From positions 3,596,001 through 3,660,000 of the forward strand of contig NC_016474.1 of assembly GCF_000226095.1 (NCBI RefSeq): a DNA stretch of 64,000 bases, written 5' to 3'. Below the pieces are notes generated by a model. It was not told where the DNA came from. It saw nothing but the letters and a program-made list of their open reading frames with translations, and did not search any database. The translations under genes and the position numbers were made by a program. Below, piece after piece: positions 44,863 through 56,651 of the stretch. This DNA comes from Thermothelomyces thermophilus ATCC 42464. Taxonomy: Eukaryota; Ascomycota; Sordariomycetes; Sordariales; Chaetomiaceae. The stretch's first letter is position 1. Every line of letters starts with the position of its first letter.

Positions 44863-47519
44863 GGCCATTCCGCGCCGGAATGACCGAGAGTCGTAACCAG
44901 GCCTATCATTTTGCGGGTCGCGTGGATGGGATACGTCTGCTACCGCTCGCTCGATCGTGGCATCGTGCGCCCGAGTTCCAGAATGAAGCATGGCGCTCCG
45001 AGTGTCTCGGCTGCGGGGTCCCTCTCTCTCCCAGCGGCTTTTGCCCACTGTCCGCCTGCCTGCTTCGCTCTTCTACCCATTGATGCTGTCCCCACTAGCT
45101 GACGTTTTGAAACCTGGGTGGTACAAGACGGGGTCGGCCACGCACTCCCGGTGTTCACGCGTCCACTACGGAGTCCCGTAGTCCGGCCTGAATGCCGTGG
45201 CTGCCATGGCTGCCCCATTAATTAGTGTACGCGGTATTCGGAAGTACACTAGGAGGAGGGCGAGAAAGGGACGGGACTGGCCGCGCGAGAAGGTATGAGG
45301 TCTCGAGGACTCGGGATGCTCCGTCTTGGCGGCCGTCAACTGTGGTCGAACGGGCTGGCAGCTGTGGCCGGCTGCTTTTGTTGCACAACCTACGCGTGCA
45401 CCTGTCAGCAGCAGGTGTGTTTAACTATGGGATACACCGCGAGTACGGATTAATTTGCTGGCAACGACCTGGGCCGGGAGGTCAGCCTCGGCTCCCCGAG
45501 TTACCGTGTACATGGCCGCTTCGGATCAAAGAATAACCCGCTGGGAAAAGGGTTCCTCCCTTCCTGTCATCTCGCGCAAGATTGACATTGCCGGCACCAA
45601 GGAAAATGACGGCCACCCCCCTCCCTTCCGTTCCTTTCACCCCCTCCAATCACCCGAGAACTTCCTTGTTTGGTTAACGGGCCCGTTCGTTCATCAGGGG
45701 TCCTCCGGCATCTGTCAAACAGGACCCCACGACCCCCGGGCACCCGGGGATCTCAGGGTGGAGGGGTGTGCGTGCGTGTGTGTTTCAAGAACAACCGCGG
45801 TAATACTTGTAACTTTTTGGCACGCCCCGCCGCTGCGGGAAGGTGAAGGCGCACGGACCAAGCCCCAACCTTAACGCTATCCCCAGGCGGGGAAAAGTGG
45901 CGAGAGCGTGCCTTGCAAGAGCACTTGCATCGGCGAGGGGCCCAAAAGAGGGTCCTCGGTCCGGGAAACCGCGGTTTGGCGATGCGCGTCAGACGCACTC
46001 CCGTCATTGAGGTTACTTGTAGTTGTAGTGTATGCGCCTGTCGTTACATAGTAGTGTAGTGTAAGGTCTCGCCCCTCCATTGAACGGACAATTGACGCCG
46101 AATCTGGGGATTCCTACACCCATCTCTCTGTCTCCCCTCTCCCCAGGAGGCTCGTGTCTCGCATTGACACATCAACTGTCGTGCTGAGGGATCTTGAACG
46201 ACGGTGAAACCCGGAAGAAGCAGGCGGGTTCTCGATTTTCGAAACCCGAATACATCGCCGAAGAGGTAAGTCCATAAAGATTCCACTTTGTTGAATTCTG
46301 TCTCGCCATCTTGTCGGGCCTTCGTCTCGTCAAGCGTTGAATCACATGCGCAGAAAACCCATGCCGAACCCCACAGACCCCACTCGAGATTTTGACATGC
46401 CCATGGGTGCGCATGTTTTCGATGTCAAAATGTCAAATGTCAATCAAAGCCGAGTTCCACCAGATCGCTCTTGAATTTGTTGTTACCCTCGCCCTCAGCC
46501 CCTCTCTCTCACAACCCCTGCTCTCGGCGCTGGCCATATCAGGAAGTTCGCACGATACATAAACAAATTGTTGGGAACGTGGGCAATCTCAGTCCACCCC
46601 TCTTAAACCCTTGTCTCCTCAAGAAACCCAACGAGCGTGTTTCATCACCTTTCGCTGAGGCGTCGTTGACGAAGAAAGGGGGGGGGGGAGAGAAAAAGAG
46701 CAGATAAACAATCAGAAGTACGGAGTAAGAACTAGAAGCAAGCATCACTGATCAGGCGTTCGTCTCGGTTTCATCTCGGACGACAGGGCTATGGGCTGGT
46801 TATATGACAGGCCATCCGCCGGCTTACCTTCCTCTCTAGTTACTCTGTACTGTGTACATCGAACGACAAGGGTGGCATCGTGGACGCGAGTACAACGTCC
46901 TATACTGCGTACTCGTACGCTTTTTGACATGTCGTCATGAAACCAGGAGAGTGGAAAGTAGTGTATGTCGCCAGGAGGCTCGGCTCGAATTTCCCAATGT
47001 CATTTCAACGGCGGCCCACCCAACCTTCTGGGGCGAAAGGGGGGGAAGAACGGAAGGACCGCGACAAGGGGGCATTGGCTCCATGCCCTCCACTTCCCCC
47101 TTGATTTTCTCTCACTCCCACATTCCCGTATCTCCACATTCCTTCCGCGAACCTCGCAAGAACCCAGAGAGAATCAGGTGATTGTTACACCGCAGCAAAC
47201 GTTGCTTGTAACATGTGCAGCATACATAGTAGTGTAGCATAGGAGGTACACTTACGTTCCCACCTTTCTCTGGCCCCGCCCTGTCGGTTCGAGCCAACCC
47301 GGGCTTGACAGGTTTGACTACCGGAATCAAACCTGGTAACTTTGCTGACAGGCTGGATTGACGGGCAAGGGTCCCACAGTACGGAGTAACGTTAATCGTC
47401 GTTCCACTATTATAAGAAGCCCACGCCCTGTTATTGTCCTGTACTCGTAAGCAGTGGAGGGAGTGGTGACAAAGACCCGCACCAATCCGGTGGCCCCTTG
47501 TTCCAGAAGCACAAAAGTA

Positions 47520-48050
47520 CACCTCCTCCAGGATAAATAATCCTAGTGCGATACATGCCCCACAACTAACGCAAATCAGAAAAGTAGCCAAGAAGTCTAG
47601 GTACAGCCAACCTGATACAAATTTCTATAATATAGAAGTATCAATACCCAGCCCCCCCCCCCGGTTTTCAATTGCCTTTGCAAGCCGTCGGGGGGCATTG
47701 AGTGTGCCAGGCACTGAAGAAACTCAGGGGACGCTGCCTCCCACGCCTCCAGAACAGCCAGTCGAAGCCTTGTAAGGCTCAGCGATTGAACATCGTAGCG
47801 ATGTTCAAGCCAATCATTCATCCAGTGCCATCCTCAATAGGGTTCAAATCTGGGCTTCGAGCCGGCCACTCTAGGACCTAGATTCCTATACTCGAAAGGG
47901 CTGTCAACCTAGGGATTTTATCTGTAAGTACCTTCGTATAGAAAATTATTAGAAGAGTGACATGGTGTGATGATTGTGTAAGTGGCTGCCAAAAAAATGA
48001 AGAAAAGTGGGGCATGTATCGCACTAGGATTATTTATCCTGGAGGAGGTG
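47520..48050 (-). mobile_element. Tc1/mariner-family element, internally deleted, perfect 44-bp TIRs
   Basis: The sequence at 47520-47563 is the exact reverse complement of 48007-48050 (44 of 44 bases, starting CACCTCCTCCAGGATAAATA). Both ends are flanked by TA, the Tc1/mariner target duplication (47518-47519 and 48051-48052). Inside, on the minus strand, are C-terminal transposase pieces: LEWPARSPDLNPIED at ~47832-47877, containing the third catalytic acidic residue of the DDE triad, and DWLEHRYDVQSL onward to LAVLEAWEAASPEFLQCLAH and SMPPDGLQRQ (47597-47821). The two pieces are in different frames, and the first two acidic residues and DNA-binding domain are missing. At 531 bp it cannot be autonomous; it is MITE-like. 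Perfect TIRs suggest a recent origin or mobilisation in trans. Confidence 0.9.
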
Positions 48051-51000
48051 TACGCCGTGCGAAGAGTATAAAAGGTATAACCACAAATAGTGTTGAAGTA
48101 GTTTGGGCCGCCGTTGTGTGTTGTCTTGGCAGGTGATGGCACTGTACGCAGTACGGATTATATACTAAGTACTGTATTATACATAACTACCTTCGCACCT
48201 ACCGTAGGCAAGCTTGGTCGGCATGTGGGCGGCCGTCGGTGACCGCCTGACCGGCGAACGATGGGTCACAAACCTGGACCGTCCTTGTCCACCTTGCGGC
48301 GCCCGAGCAACCTGCCGCATTTAGGTAACTCTGCTCTCTCTAATCCGTAGTTATCTCTCTCCCTTTCTCCGAGAGCTTGTCGCTCGGGTTAAACGACTGC
48401 TTTTCTTCCGTGTGAAACTGAGAGGTCAAATCCATGGACCTGCTTTTCTCTCCTCCATATGGCAGTACTCGTATACTATTTGGCAAGCAGCGGACGTAGC
48501 CGGTTTCGTTCAAGGATCCTCGGCCAAGCGCATGGATTGGTCCTGGACTTGTTGTTTCTTCTGGCTTCATCATCTGGCGTTCTGTCGGCTTTCGAATCGG
48601 ACGGCCGACTGAAACCCTTGACATTAGGCCAGGATTTGCCTCGACAGACCCTTCGGCAAGAGAACGGCGGGGTGTCTGCTTATCATGAGAACGCAGGGGG
48701 TATGGTATGTATGTACGGTATGTATGTACGGTATCCGTATGTATGTATGGTATGTATGTATGTACATACATACTCCACGTACATCATCAAACCAACGAAC
48801 TTGTTCTGTACATCCGCAGTACCGTGGCTTACACAGCCGTGCGACAGGGTCGAGAGAGCTTCGTTCATTCTCCCCAACAAAAAGAAAAAGCGGATAATTC
48901 TCGCTTCAGGCATGCAGAAGAAATTAGGGACCGAATGCCGTCAGTTGTCCGAGTTGCTTAGTGATCTTGTTGATACACATCGCAGAAGATGTCACAGGAA
49001 GGCCTTTCGGAGGAAGCCGCCCCTAGCTTCAACCTGTCCACGGGCGCGAGCATACACGGCATCGCAGGCTACCGGCAGCAAATCGACGTGCCGTTGCAGA
49101 ACTACGAATATGTATGCCGCCGAACAAGGAAACTTCCTTCGGAGGTGTGGTGCTGGACAGGTGTGGTTTGGTAGTGGTCGTGATGGTAGCAGCCCCCGTC
49201 ATTGTAAACCGGGTCAAACAAGCCAAAATATAACATGAGTGACAGGCGGCCTGAATGGGCCCGAGGCTTTTTGCCATCAGATGTCACCCAAAGCCTGGCC
49301 GAGACCTATGTTCCACGAGATGATACCTCCGGAGAGGCGTGTAACGGCGTGATCGTTATGTCAAGTGATGTAGAGGAAAGAAGGCGGGGGAGGGCAAGGG
49401 GAAAAGCAAGCAAAGTGGCGAGTTAGTGTATGCGTATACATACATAGGTTGTCGGCTGTGAAATCAGCCAAGGCTGAGCGTTGCCGGGTATAAAATGCCA
49501 AGTCTGGTCTACCAGACGGACCTTAGCTTCGTGAGAGGGGTGCTCGGCCATATCGCGGTGAGCGATGTGACACTTCTCGGAGACTTGATTATGCATTGGG
49601 CCAGATCCAGGCAGGGCTTCCGGGACTTCGCGAAACAGTTGGAAGTAGGTATTCCCCGGGGTAGATTGTTAAGGGCGACAATATGTGTGCGGTAGCACTA
49701 CACATGGCAGCTTCTCAAGTGTAGCTGATCCATGCCTCGGGTTACGCAATGCCATGCTTGTCTCGGTGTTTTGGGGTCTAGCCATTGTCTTGGGCACGAG
49801 GTCTTCGAAAATACAGGGGATCGTATGACAGGCCAGAAAAAGCGTCTTGTCTTCCGGGAGGGTGAGCGAGGGAGGTGGGGTGAGGGTCGGGCAGACACAC
49901 CATAGCCTCATGAACTGACTGGTAGATTGGCAACCGGCGCCGGCAAGAGTCCACCGATATGTGCGACCTGGGGTTGTGCAGCAGCTCGTTTCGCCTGTTC
50001 AATGGACGATGTTGTGATCTGCTTGCGACCGATCGAAGCTCGTTTGTCCCGGAAGACTTGGGTCAATGCATCAAGTCGTTCCCAAGCAGGCATGCATAAC
50101 CCTTGTGGCGAGGCGACTACGCAGTATACGTCGCCCGCCCTTGCAAGATTGGCTTTTCATTCGCGAACACGCCGTTACGCCGTCGGAAAGGCGCCTCGAA
50201 ATGTGACGGTGAGGTGGGGACCGCGGGCGTGCGTAAGTTTGTTTGCCTTGCGCTATAGGACTTACACCGTGGGCTCTTGTTGCGAACACTCCCATTCCCA
50301 TGGGCCACAGAGCGGTACGCCAACCCAGGTCCCCAGGTGCCACAAGCGGCGCGCTAGGGATGAATGCCTCTAAATACTTGGAAAGAGCAATTCGTCGGGA
50401 CATGAGTGTAGTGCGATCGTGTTCGGGGTCTTCCCTCTCACCGCTGAACTGACTTGACGCGAGATCAACTGTTTCCTGGCTCCTTCCTGACACGTCGACG
50501 TCGCCGAGGCCGAGAGGAGGGCTGGGAAGATGCAGATCGAAGAGCTTGCCGAGACCTGCAGGAGTGCGAGCTGTCCGTCTCCTTCTCTTCTGTCCGGTTG
50601 CTGCGTCAAAGTTCAACGAGAGCTGCGAGTGAAATCGGCGGTGTTAAGGGCTACGGCAGCACCTGCAATTGCTAGCGTTGGTCATTGAGAAAGGTTGGCA
50701 GAGGCGGGTCGGAAGGTGAGATGGGCACCAGGCTAGGCGGCCAACTTGAAGACCTGGGATGCTTAAGTGATAGGTTTCTCTGAAGGGGAAGGCGATGGCG
50801 CTTCCCCATTCTGGGTGTTGTTGCCCCAATTGAGCTGAAAGGGCTTTGCCGCGAAGCCCCGGCCCACCGGCCGACCATATTCGAGGTTCCTTAGGTTTAC
50901 TTCATGTGCATACAATGCATTCCTTTTGCTCAGCAACTGGAATTGAACGTTAAAGAAGTATGGATTACACAAGGCCAATCGTGCACAATGACCAATCAAA

Positions 51001-52992
51001 CCCAGCATATCCTGCCTCGGTGAATTACCTAAGCGCGCTGTATGTTTGTTTTACTGTACATACAGAGGTATGTACAGTATGTACAACCGCACATACCCTG
51101 AAGGTACTATATGTATGTAATCCGTACATACATACATTGAGGTACTTCGTACCTAAGCGTGGACGAGCAAGCCGTGGAACAACAATACACGAGTTACATA
51201 CCTAGCAACCGCGTAGTGCAGGCAATCGGCCTCGCCTGGTTCGGTGCCCGAGGTATGGAGGCTGTCCCTAGCCGTCCGGGCCTGGGTGGCTGGAGCTGAT
51301 GCGAGACCTGAATGCATCTTGTTCTTTACATACAGCACTGCAGGGAGCTCCGGTCGCTGCAGAAGGCTCATGTAGTAGAGGAACGCTGCGTGCCGGCAGC
51401 GTCGGAGAAGTTCGTCGACAATACCACTTTCGGCATTGATTGCCCGTCCTTCGTTGAGGGGAACGTGTTTTTAGATCTGTGGGATCACCGAAGCGGGTGG
51501 TTCCGAGTTGCCTACCTCAGATACGCAGTATATGCAAAGTTTTTTACCTTTATTTTTTTTTTTCGACCTTCAAGTGGAGTGAGCGTTAGAACCTACAAGC
51601 CCACCTCACCTCAACGACTGCCTCCGGGCCCCGCACGCACTGCATGTAAGGTACTTACAAAACGTGAATCTCACATGTACATTAGTTACGATCGCATGTG
51701 AAGATCGGGCAAGGTGTGTACCTTATGTGTGTACAAGCAGGTGGCCCTGGAAACCAAGGTCCGCCTGCACTGGTCGGCGATGCCCATCGCTCAGACGCGG
51801 ATTGCGCGAGGCAGCAAGTTCCGCGTAGAGGAGGTAATTCCGTACTCAGTATGCATGGCATCCATAAAAGTACGAAATCGAATACCAGCGTTGGCTCCAA
51901 CCATGGACCAATTGTTGACACATCGTGCTCGACACCGACACCCGGTTGCACATGTGGACAACCACAACTTACAATACCCAGGATGACGTCTGTTGCATGT
52001 ACAATACATACCTAGGTACCTACTTGTAGTTGCGTAGTGCGCATTACGGAGGATAGCGGAGGGTATGTCTTCAGAAGGGAAGGTTGGGGGAACCACATGC
52101 GGGGACCCCTGGGTGCTCCGGCTGCTGCAACCTACTTTTTACAATAACATACGCTACACTACTGCGTATCGGTCCACAGCCGAGGACCCCTGTCTAGCCG
52201 TTAAGAGGGGGGGTGGCTCTTGTAACGCCGAGGTGGGCGAAGGGATACAGATCACACCCAAGGTAACCCAAGGAGGCCCAATGGACGGAATGCACTCCCG
52301 CTCTCGCTGCCTACGCTAACACAACCCCCTGGGCCTGCCGGCCTGCTCGGCTCGCATGCCCACCCCGGATGGGGACAGCCATTGTCCCGGTGCGGGAAGG
52401 GTGAGTTCGCGCCGCCCTACAGGTAGATTAAATAAAAGTATTGTTTGAGCCTCTCGCGGGGGGTTCTTGTCGGCGTTCCAGCACCTATTGCTACTTTTTT
52501 GTGTCTGCTTATTGTGTGTTGTTGGCGAGGAAACCCGGGAACGATCCCACGCATGTGTTGAGCACCACCAAAACTGTGCCCGTACCATAGTACAGTACGG
52601 ACCTGCCCGCACTAGGCGCCTCCCAGCTGTCGAACCTTAGACTGCTCCCCCGTTACCGGGCTTTCTGAGGACTTGCCCAAGTGGCATCGTCTCTGCTCCA
52701 GCTGGTGCGGACCGAAGCGCGGGCTTGCCACCGTCCGCCATGCATTGATGCACCATCATCGGTTGCAGAGACGAACCTTCATACAGCAGCAACACGCCCG
52801 TCATCGCGAGGAGTCCGTCGGTCCATCAGCACATGTCACCGAGCGCAAAAGCGCAACTTCTGCTATATATGAGCCGCCAACCGAGACGGCTCTCGTCCCT
52901 TTTCTGCCAGACACAAGCAATCGACCTTGACTCCGAAGGCAGATTTTTGATGGCAATTTCCCACTTTGACATCAGCTCTCGTCCCGATCACC
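48051..52992. other. Gene-poor region, right part
   Basis: No supportable gene in almost 5 kb. The longest frames (259 codons at 48459-49238 plus; 181 codons at 50071-50616 minus) show no domain, and one crosses a microsatellite. Repeated GTAC/CATAC-rich strings occur around 51050-51140 and 51990-52025. The right end is the promoter of the homeodomain gene. Confidence 0.45.
48701..48774. repeat. GTAT/GTAC microsatellite with palindromic end
   Basis: An imperfect array of GTAT and GTAC tetramers (with GGTAT interruptions), ending in a self-complementary string GTATGTACATAC. Similar but shorter strings occur at 49433-49446 and 51055-51138. Confidence 0.9.
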
Positions 52993-53438
52993 ATGCCTCA
53001 CTTCAACAACAACCCTTTTCAGTACGTCAATGGGCACCACGAGCCCGGCCAGAGCAGCCAGTCCGGGGCCAGCGAACCCAGGGCGCGGAAGTCCGGCTTC
53101 GCCGTCAGCGATGTACGTCAATCTCATCTCCACCCTCCCATCAAACCCAAAGCTGACACCCCTCGCACACTAGCTTCTCAACCCCATGGGTCCAGGTAGT
53201 GTCTACGGAGGAGATCACACACCGCCAGACAGGGTGACGCCTCCGAGGGCTTGGCCCCATAGAGATGGGCTCATGTCCTCTCCTGACAACTACACCTACT
53301 CCAGGCCGGAAGGGTCAGGGCGGGCGTACGACGACTGGGCGGGCCCGCGGCGGCTACCCCCAATGATGCCGTCGCCCCCCGCCGAGCGCTCGGCGGAGGC
53401 CTCGAGCTGCTGGGGCCACGACAGCCCCCCCGGACCGG

Positions 53439-53469
<31 letters not shown>

Positions 53470-54317
53470 CAGCAGTAGCAGCGCGCTCCCCACGCTGCCC
53501 GTGTTTAGACGCTTGCCGGACATTGAGGGGCTTCGCCGCCTGCCGCCCCCCGGCACACCCCGGTCTCCGCTCTCCCCTCCCCGCGCGTCCTTTTCTCCCC
53601 GCGCGTCCTTTTCCTTCCCGCCGCTGGGCTGCACCGCCGCCGCCTGCCCTCCTGCCGAGCCCACCGGCGTCACCCTTCGCGGGAACGACTCTGAGGAATC
53701 ATCTTCGCCGCCCCCGCGCGAGGGGCAGGAGCGGCGGGCCCACTCCCACACCTCGTCCAGACCGCGGCACAATTTCCCGTCCGAAGTCCTGAGGGTGTTT
53801 TTGTCCAAGGCCGAGGAGAGGATTCTGGTGAACGACGAGAGGTGTCGGGTAACCAGGGAGGAGATGAAGGAGATGAAGGCCCAAACCGGCGTTGACCTCA
53901 GTACGTCGCTCTTTGCCTCCCCTCTCATTCGTTTTCTTCCCGCCCTCCCTCCCTCCTCTCTTCCCTTTTCTCCGCATAGAGCCCTTCCCAGCGGACTAAC
54001 CAAAAACCACCTCGACAGAGAAAATCGAGACGTGGTACACCAACCACCGACGGCGCGGCTACCCTCAACAGATGGCCGACGTCCTTCACAGAGAAGTCGA
54101 GAAACGGCGAAAGGCGTACGTTGCAGCCATGGAGAGACGCGACCAGATCAAGCAGGCGGCGAACAGCGGCAGCGGCGGCTCCCTCGAGGAACTCGGCGAG
54201 GCGTACAAGGATCTCGTGGCGCAGAGAGCCCTGCTGGACAAGCTCATCGCGTGGGCGGACGCGGCGGACCAGAGGTTGGCGGCCCACAAGAACAGGACGA
54301 GAGGGCCGGCAGGGTAG
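52993..54317 (+). CDS. Atypical homeodomain protein
   Basis: Predicted nuclear DNA-binding protein of 381 residues. Exons: 52993-53112, 53174-53900 and 54019-54317. Joins give GFAVSDLLNPMGPG and AQTGVDLKKIETWYTNHRRR. The homeodomain recognition helix is IETWYTNHRRRG, with W, N and R at positions 48, 51 and 53 (W288, N291, R293); position 49 is Tyr instead of Phe. Helix 1 is read as PSEVLRVFLSKAEERI, and the linker to helix 2 (TREEMKEMKAQTG) is longer than the classic 60-residue domain, as in extended-loop homeodomains. Residues ~41-220 are Pro/Ser-rich with a poly-Ser run from AGC repeats. A C-terminal coiled segment (LHREVEKRRKAYVAAMERRD) follows. The start is the first ATG in frame; no target is known. 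Confidence 0.85.
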
Positions 54318-55366
54318 TAGGCGTGAACGGGCAGCAGCGGTCTGATCAGTTGTTTTTTTTTTTTTTTTTTTTTTGGTTTCTTTCTCTTCTTTCTTTTCAT
54401 TTATTCCCTTTTATTCTTCCTTTGGTGTACATCTCCTCTTTTCCTCCTGGAGTTCTCGAAGCATTCTCGCTGGGGTCATGTGGTGATTTTCAAGGGTCTT
54501 TCGGCGGTCGGCTCGGTAATAAAAAGTGGCTCAGGCCTGGATGGGTTTGACAGAGGAGTTGGTCGGTCTGCTCTTTTTTTTCTCTGGACATACGTCGTAC
54601 ATCCTCGCATTGTAACTTGCCTGGACAAATCGAACTGGGTGAATGTTGAGACACAGTCTTGGGATGACCGGTGCGTATATATCTAATGTCATTGTGGAAT
54701 GAACTTGCTCGAGATCTCATCCGGGGTGCAGCTGGGAACCGCGACTCGAGCGTTGCGGCTCACTGTACTGCAATGTTTTCGTAGATATGTACAGTACATA
54801 AGTACCTATATATTCCGTACATGCCTCTGCGTTGGCGGAGTTTGAGCACCCGTCGGTTGGCACTAGGCCCTCCGAGCATCACTGTTTACCTGAACGTGGC
54901 AGTACATACATCTACATACCTTTGCTTGCCACAGCCGGGCAATGCTGGGGCGTGCGTTGCTCCAGCCCGAGCTAGCGACCGTTACTGGCCGCGCCGCCGT
55001 GTCTGTCGAGGAAATGGGCGGTATTAAGCATCGCATCGATCACGCCAATCCCAAATCAAAACATCATGATGGAGTCGAAGGCAGTGCCATGTCCCATCAC
55101 TCGTTGACATGCATAATGAAATTGTGAGATGATATCAAGTGAAGAAAATGGGAAGAAAGATCCAAACAAAATGGAGCAAGGAGGGAAAATGGACAAGAGT
55201 TGATGCGAGGCGCAACCCGTGGTTCGCGCCTTCCCAAGCGGCACACTGAGTTCAGCCCCCGAGATTGCAAAACAAAAAAAGCGGGCCACGACATCAACCC
55301 AAAAAAACGTCACTTGCACCCAGTGATCCGGGCGCGGTCAACAGTGTGAGTTAAGCATCGACTAAA
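54318..55366. other. Intergenic region with T22 run
   Basis: 3' flank of the homeodomain gene with a 22-base T homopolymer at 54353-54374, then spacer up to the tRNA. No gene is seen. Confidence 0.5.
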
Positions 55367-55438
55367 CTCCGATACGGGGAGTCGAACCCCGAGCTTCGCG
55401 GTGAAAACGCGATATGTTAACCGTTACACTATATCGGA
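55367..55438 (-). tRNA. tRNA-Glu(TTC)
   Basis: Intronless 72-nt cloverleaf. The acceptor stem is TCCGATA/TATCGGA with discriminator G; the anticodon stem-loop is TCGCG-TTTTCAC-CGCGA with TTC at 55403-55405; the T arm is CGGGGTTCGACTCCCCG. The sequence closely follows eukaryotic tRNA-Glu. On the plus strand it appears in reverse complement. Confidence 0.93.
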
Positions 55439-56651
55439 TTTGTTGAAAAGGCCGTGCCGCAAGTTATCTCAAGAGGCACAGTTGCCTTCAAGTGGGTCGG
55501 GTGGGGCCATGACCGCCGGCAAGCCAACCAATTTCAGGCAGGCTGGACAACTCCCTCCAAGTCACGAGGAGGGGCCCTTGATCAGCGGGCAGAGCAATGA
55601 AGAGGTCGCGGCTCTGACCATAACTTCACATACTATCCAAACAGTTTATTTTCTAATTACTCCGACCGCCAGATCCATCTGAAGAAGGGGGAGGCAGAAC
55701 CTCAAGCGGGCCACCAAGCAGCCCAGCCGCGAGAAATGACAAAGAGATCTACCATGAGTCTAACTCCGTTACAGCGACAGAGAATCGTGATTACACGGGA
55801 TGCCACGAGCCCCGGGTTGTTTGAGTATATTTAAGGGCCGGTTGACACTTAGCTTCCCGTTTCTCTTCCTGTGAGATACGGGCCCGGAGAGGGGGTTATT
55901 ATATTCACCATTATGAAGCTGCAGCTCTTCGCGAGTCAAGTATGGGCGGTACTTCGAAACTGAGGATATACGGTCCGGCGTATGTTACCGGGTTGTTTCG
56001 GCCGCCCTCTGGCATAGATCATTTGGATAATGGTATTAGCTAGTAATCTTTTCTGGTTTCCTCTTCGCCGTCAAGATGCATCTTACTCTCACCCGTACTG
56101 CTCTGTTGTGATATTCTTTCTATTGCAATACGACTTTTATGCCTGAGAGTCGAAAGATATAAAACAGACGAAACACGGGATAGGAAAGAAGAGGGACAAC
56201 GGTATAAAGAAGGGACGAGGGGGAAAGAAGAGAATAGAGAAAAGGGGAGAGAGAGAAAAGACCAGTGAAAGGAGAGGCTATAGGATATAGATCAAACTCC
56301 ATAAGAAAAAAAAGGAGGCGGTAAAAGAAAAAAAAACACTGTAGGAGAGCGGTAGGAGATAAGTGGATTAAAACAAACCAGAAGGTATAAAGAAAGATAC
56401 CAGGAAGGCGAATGAGAAAGATGAGGAAAGAAAATTATATGTCTCTCTTTTTCTATCAACTCGTGAGTGGTAGAGCACAAATTCGGGAGTGTAGCCTCTT
56501 CCAACAGGTGGTTGTTTCTGTCCCGAGATTCGGGATTACAAGGGATCAGTTGTCTCGGTTGTCATAGTCCCACTTTTCACGTCTCAAACGGAGCTCATCT
56601 CACCCGCACTCTGGTCTCGCAAACACACCACCTCGCAATGCCATAGGAAAG
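55439..56651. other. Intergenic region with purine-rich tract
   Basis: Lower GC than its neighbours. About 56149-56450 is strongly purine-rich on the plus strand (GAAAGAAGAGGGA-like), with GGTATAAAGAA appearing twice (~56200 and ~56384). No gene or element end is recognised. Confidence 0.5.

Larger units (their letters stand above)
43405..47519. other. Gene-poor region, left part
   Basis: No reading frame here resembles a known protein, and all are short and rich in Arg, Ser and Pro, as expected for noncoding GC-rich DNA. It contains a pyrimidine tract, a poly(A) run and repeated short motifs such as TACTCCGTA/TACGGAGTA (44330, 46719, 47378) and GTAGTGTAG (46045, 47228). The opening 100 bp are the 3' flank of the fusion gene. 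Confidence 0.5.

Noticed and set aside
47840-47862. TGG TTCAA-like T-arm string suggesting a tRNA
   Set aside because: The bases belong to the transposase motif SPDLNPIE on the other strand; no cloverleaf can be folded around them.
48459-49238. 259-codon plus-strand open frame in the gene-poor block
   Set aside because: It runs through the GTAT microsatellite, has no domain and odd composition; expected by chance in GC-rich noncoding DNA.
50071-50616. 181-codon minus-strand frame
   Set aside because: No recognisable domain, no supporting splice pattern, basic low-information composition.
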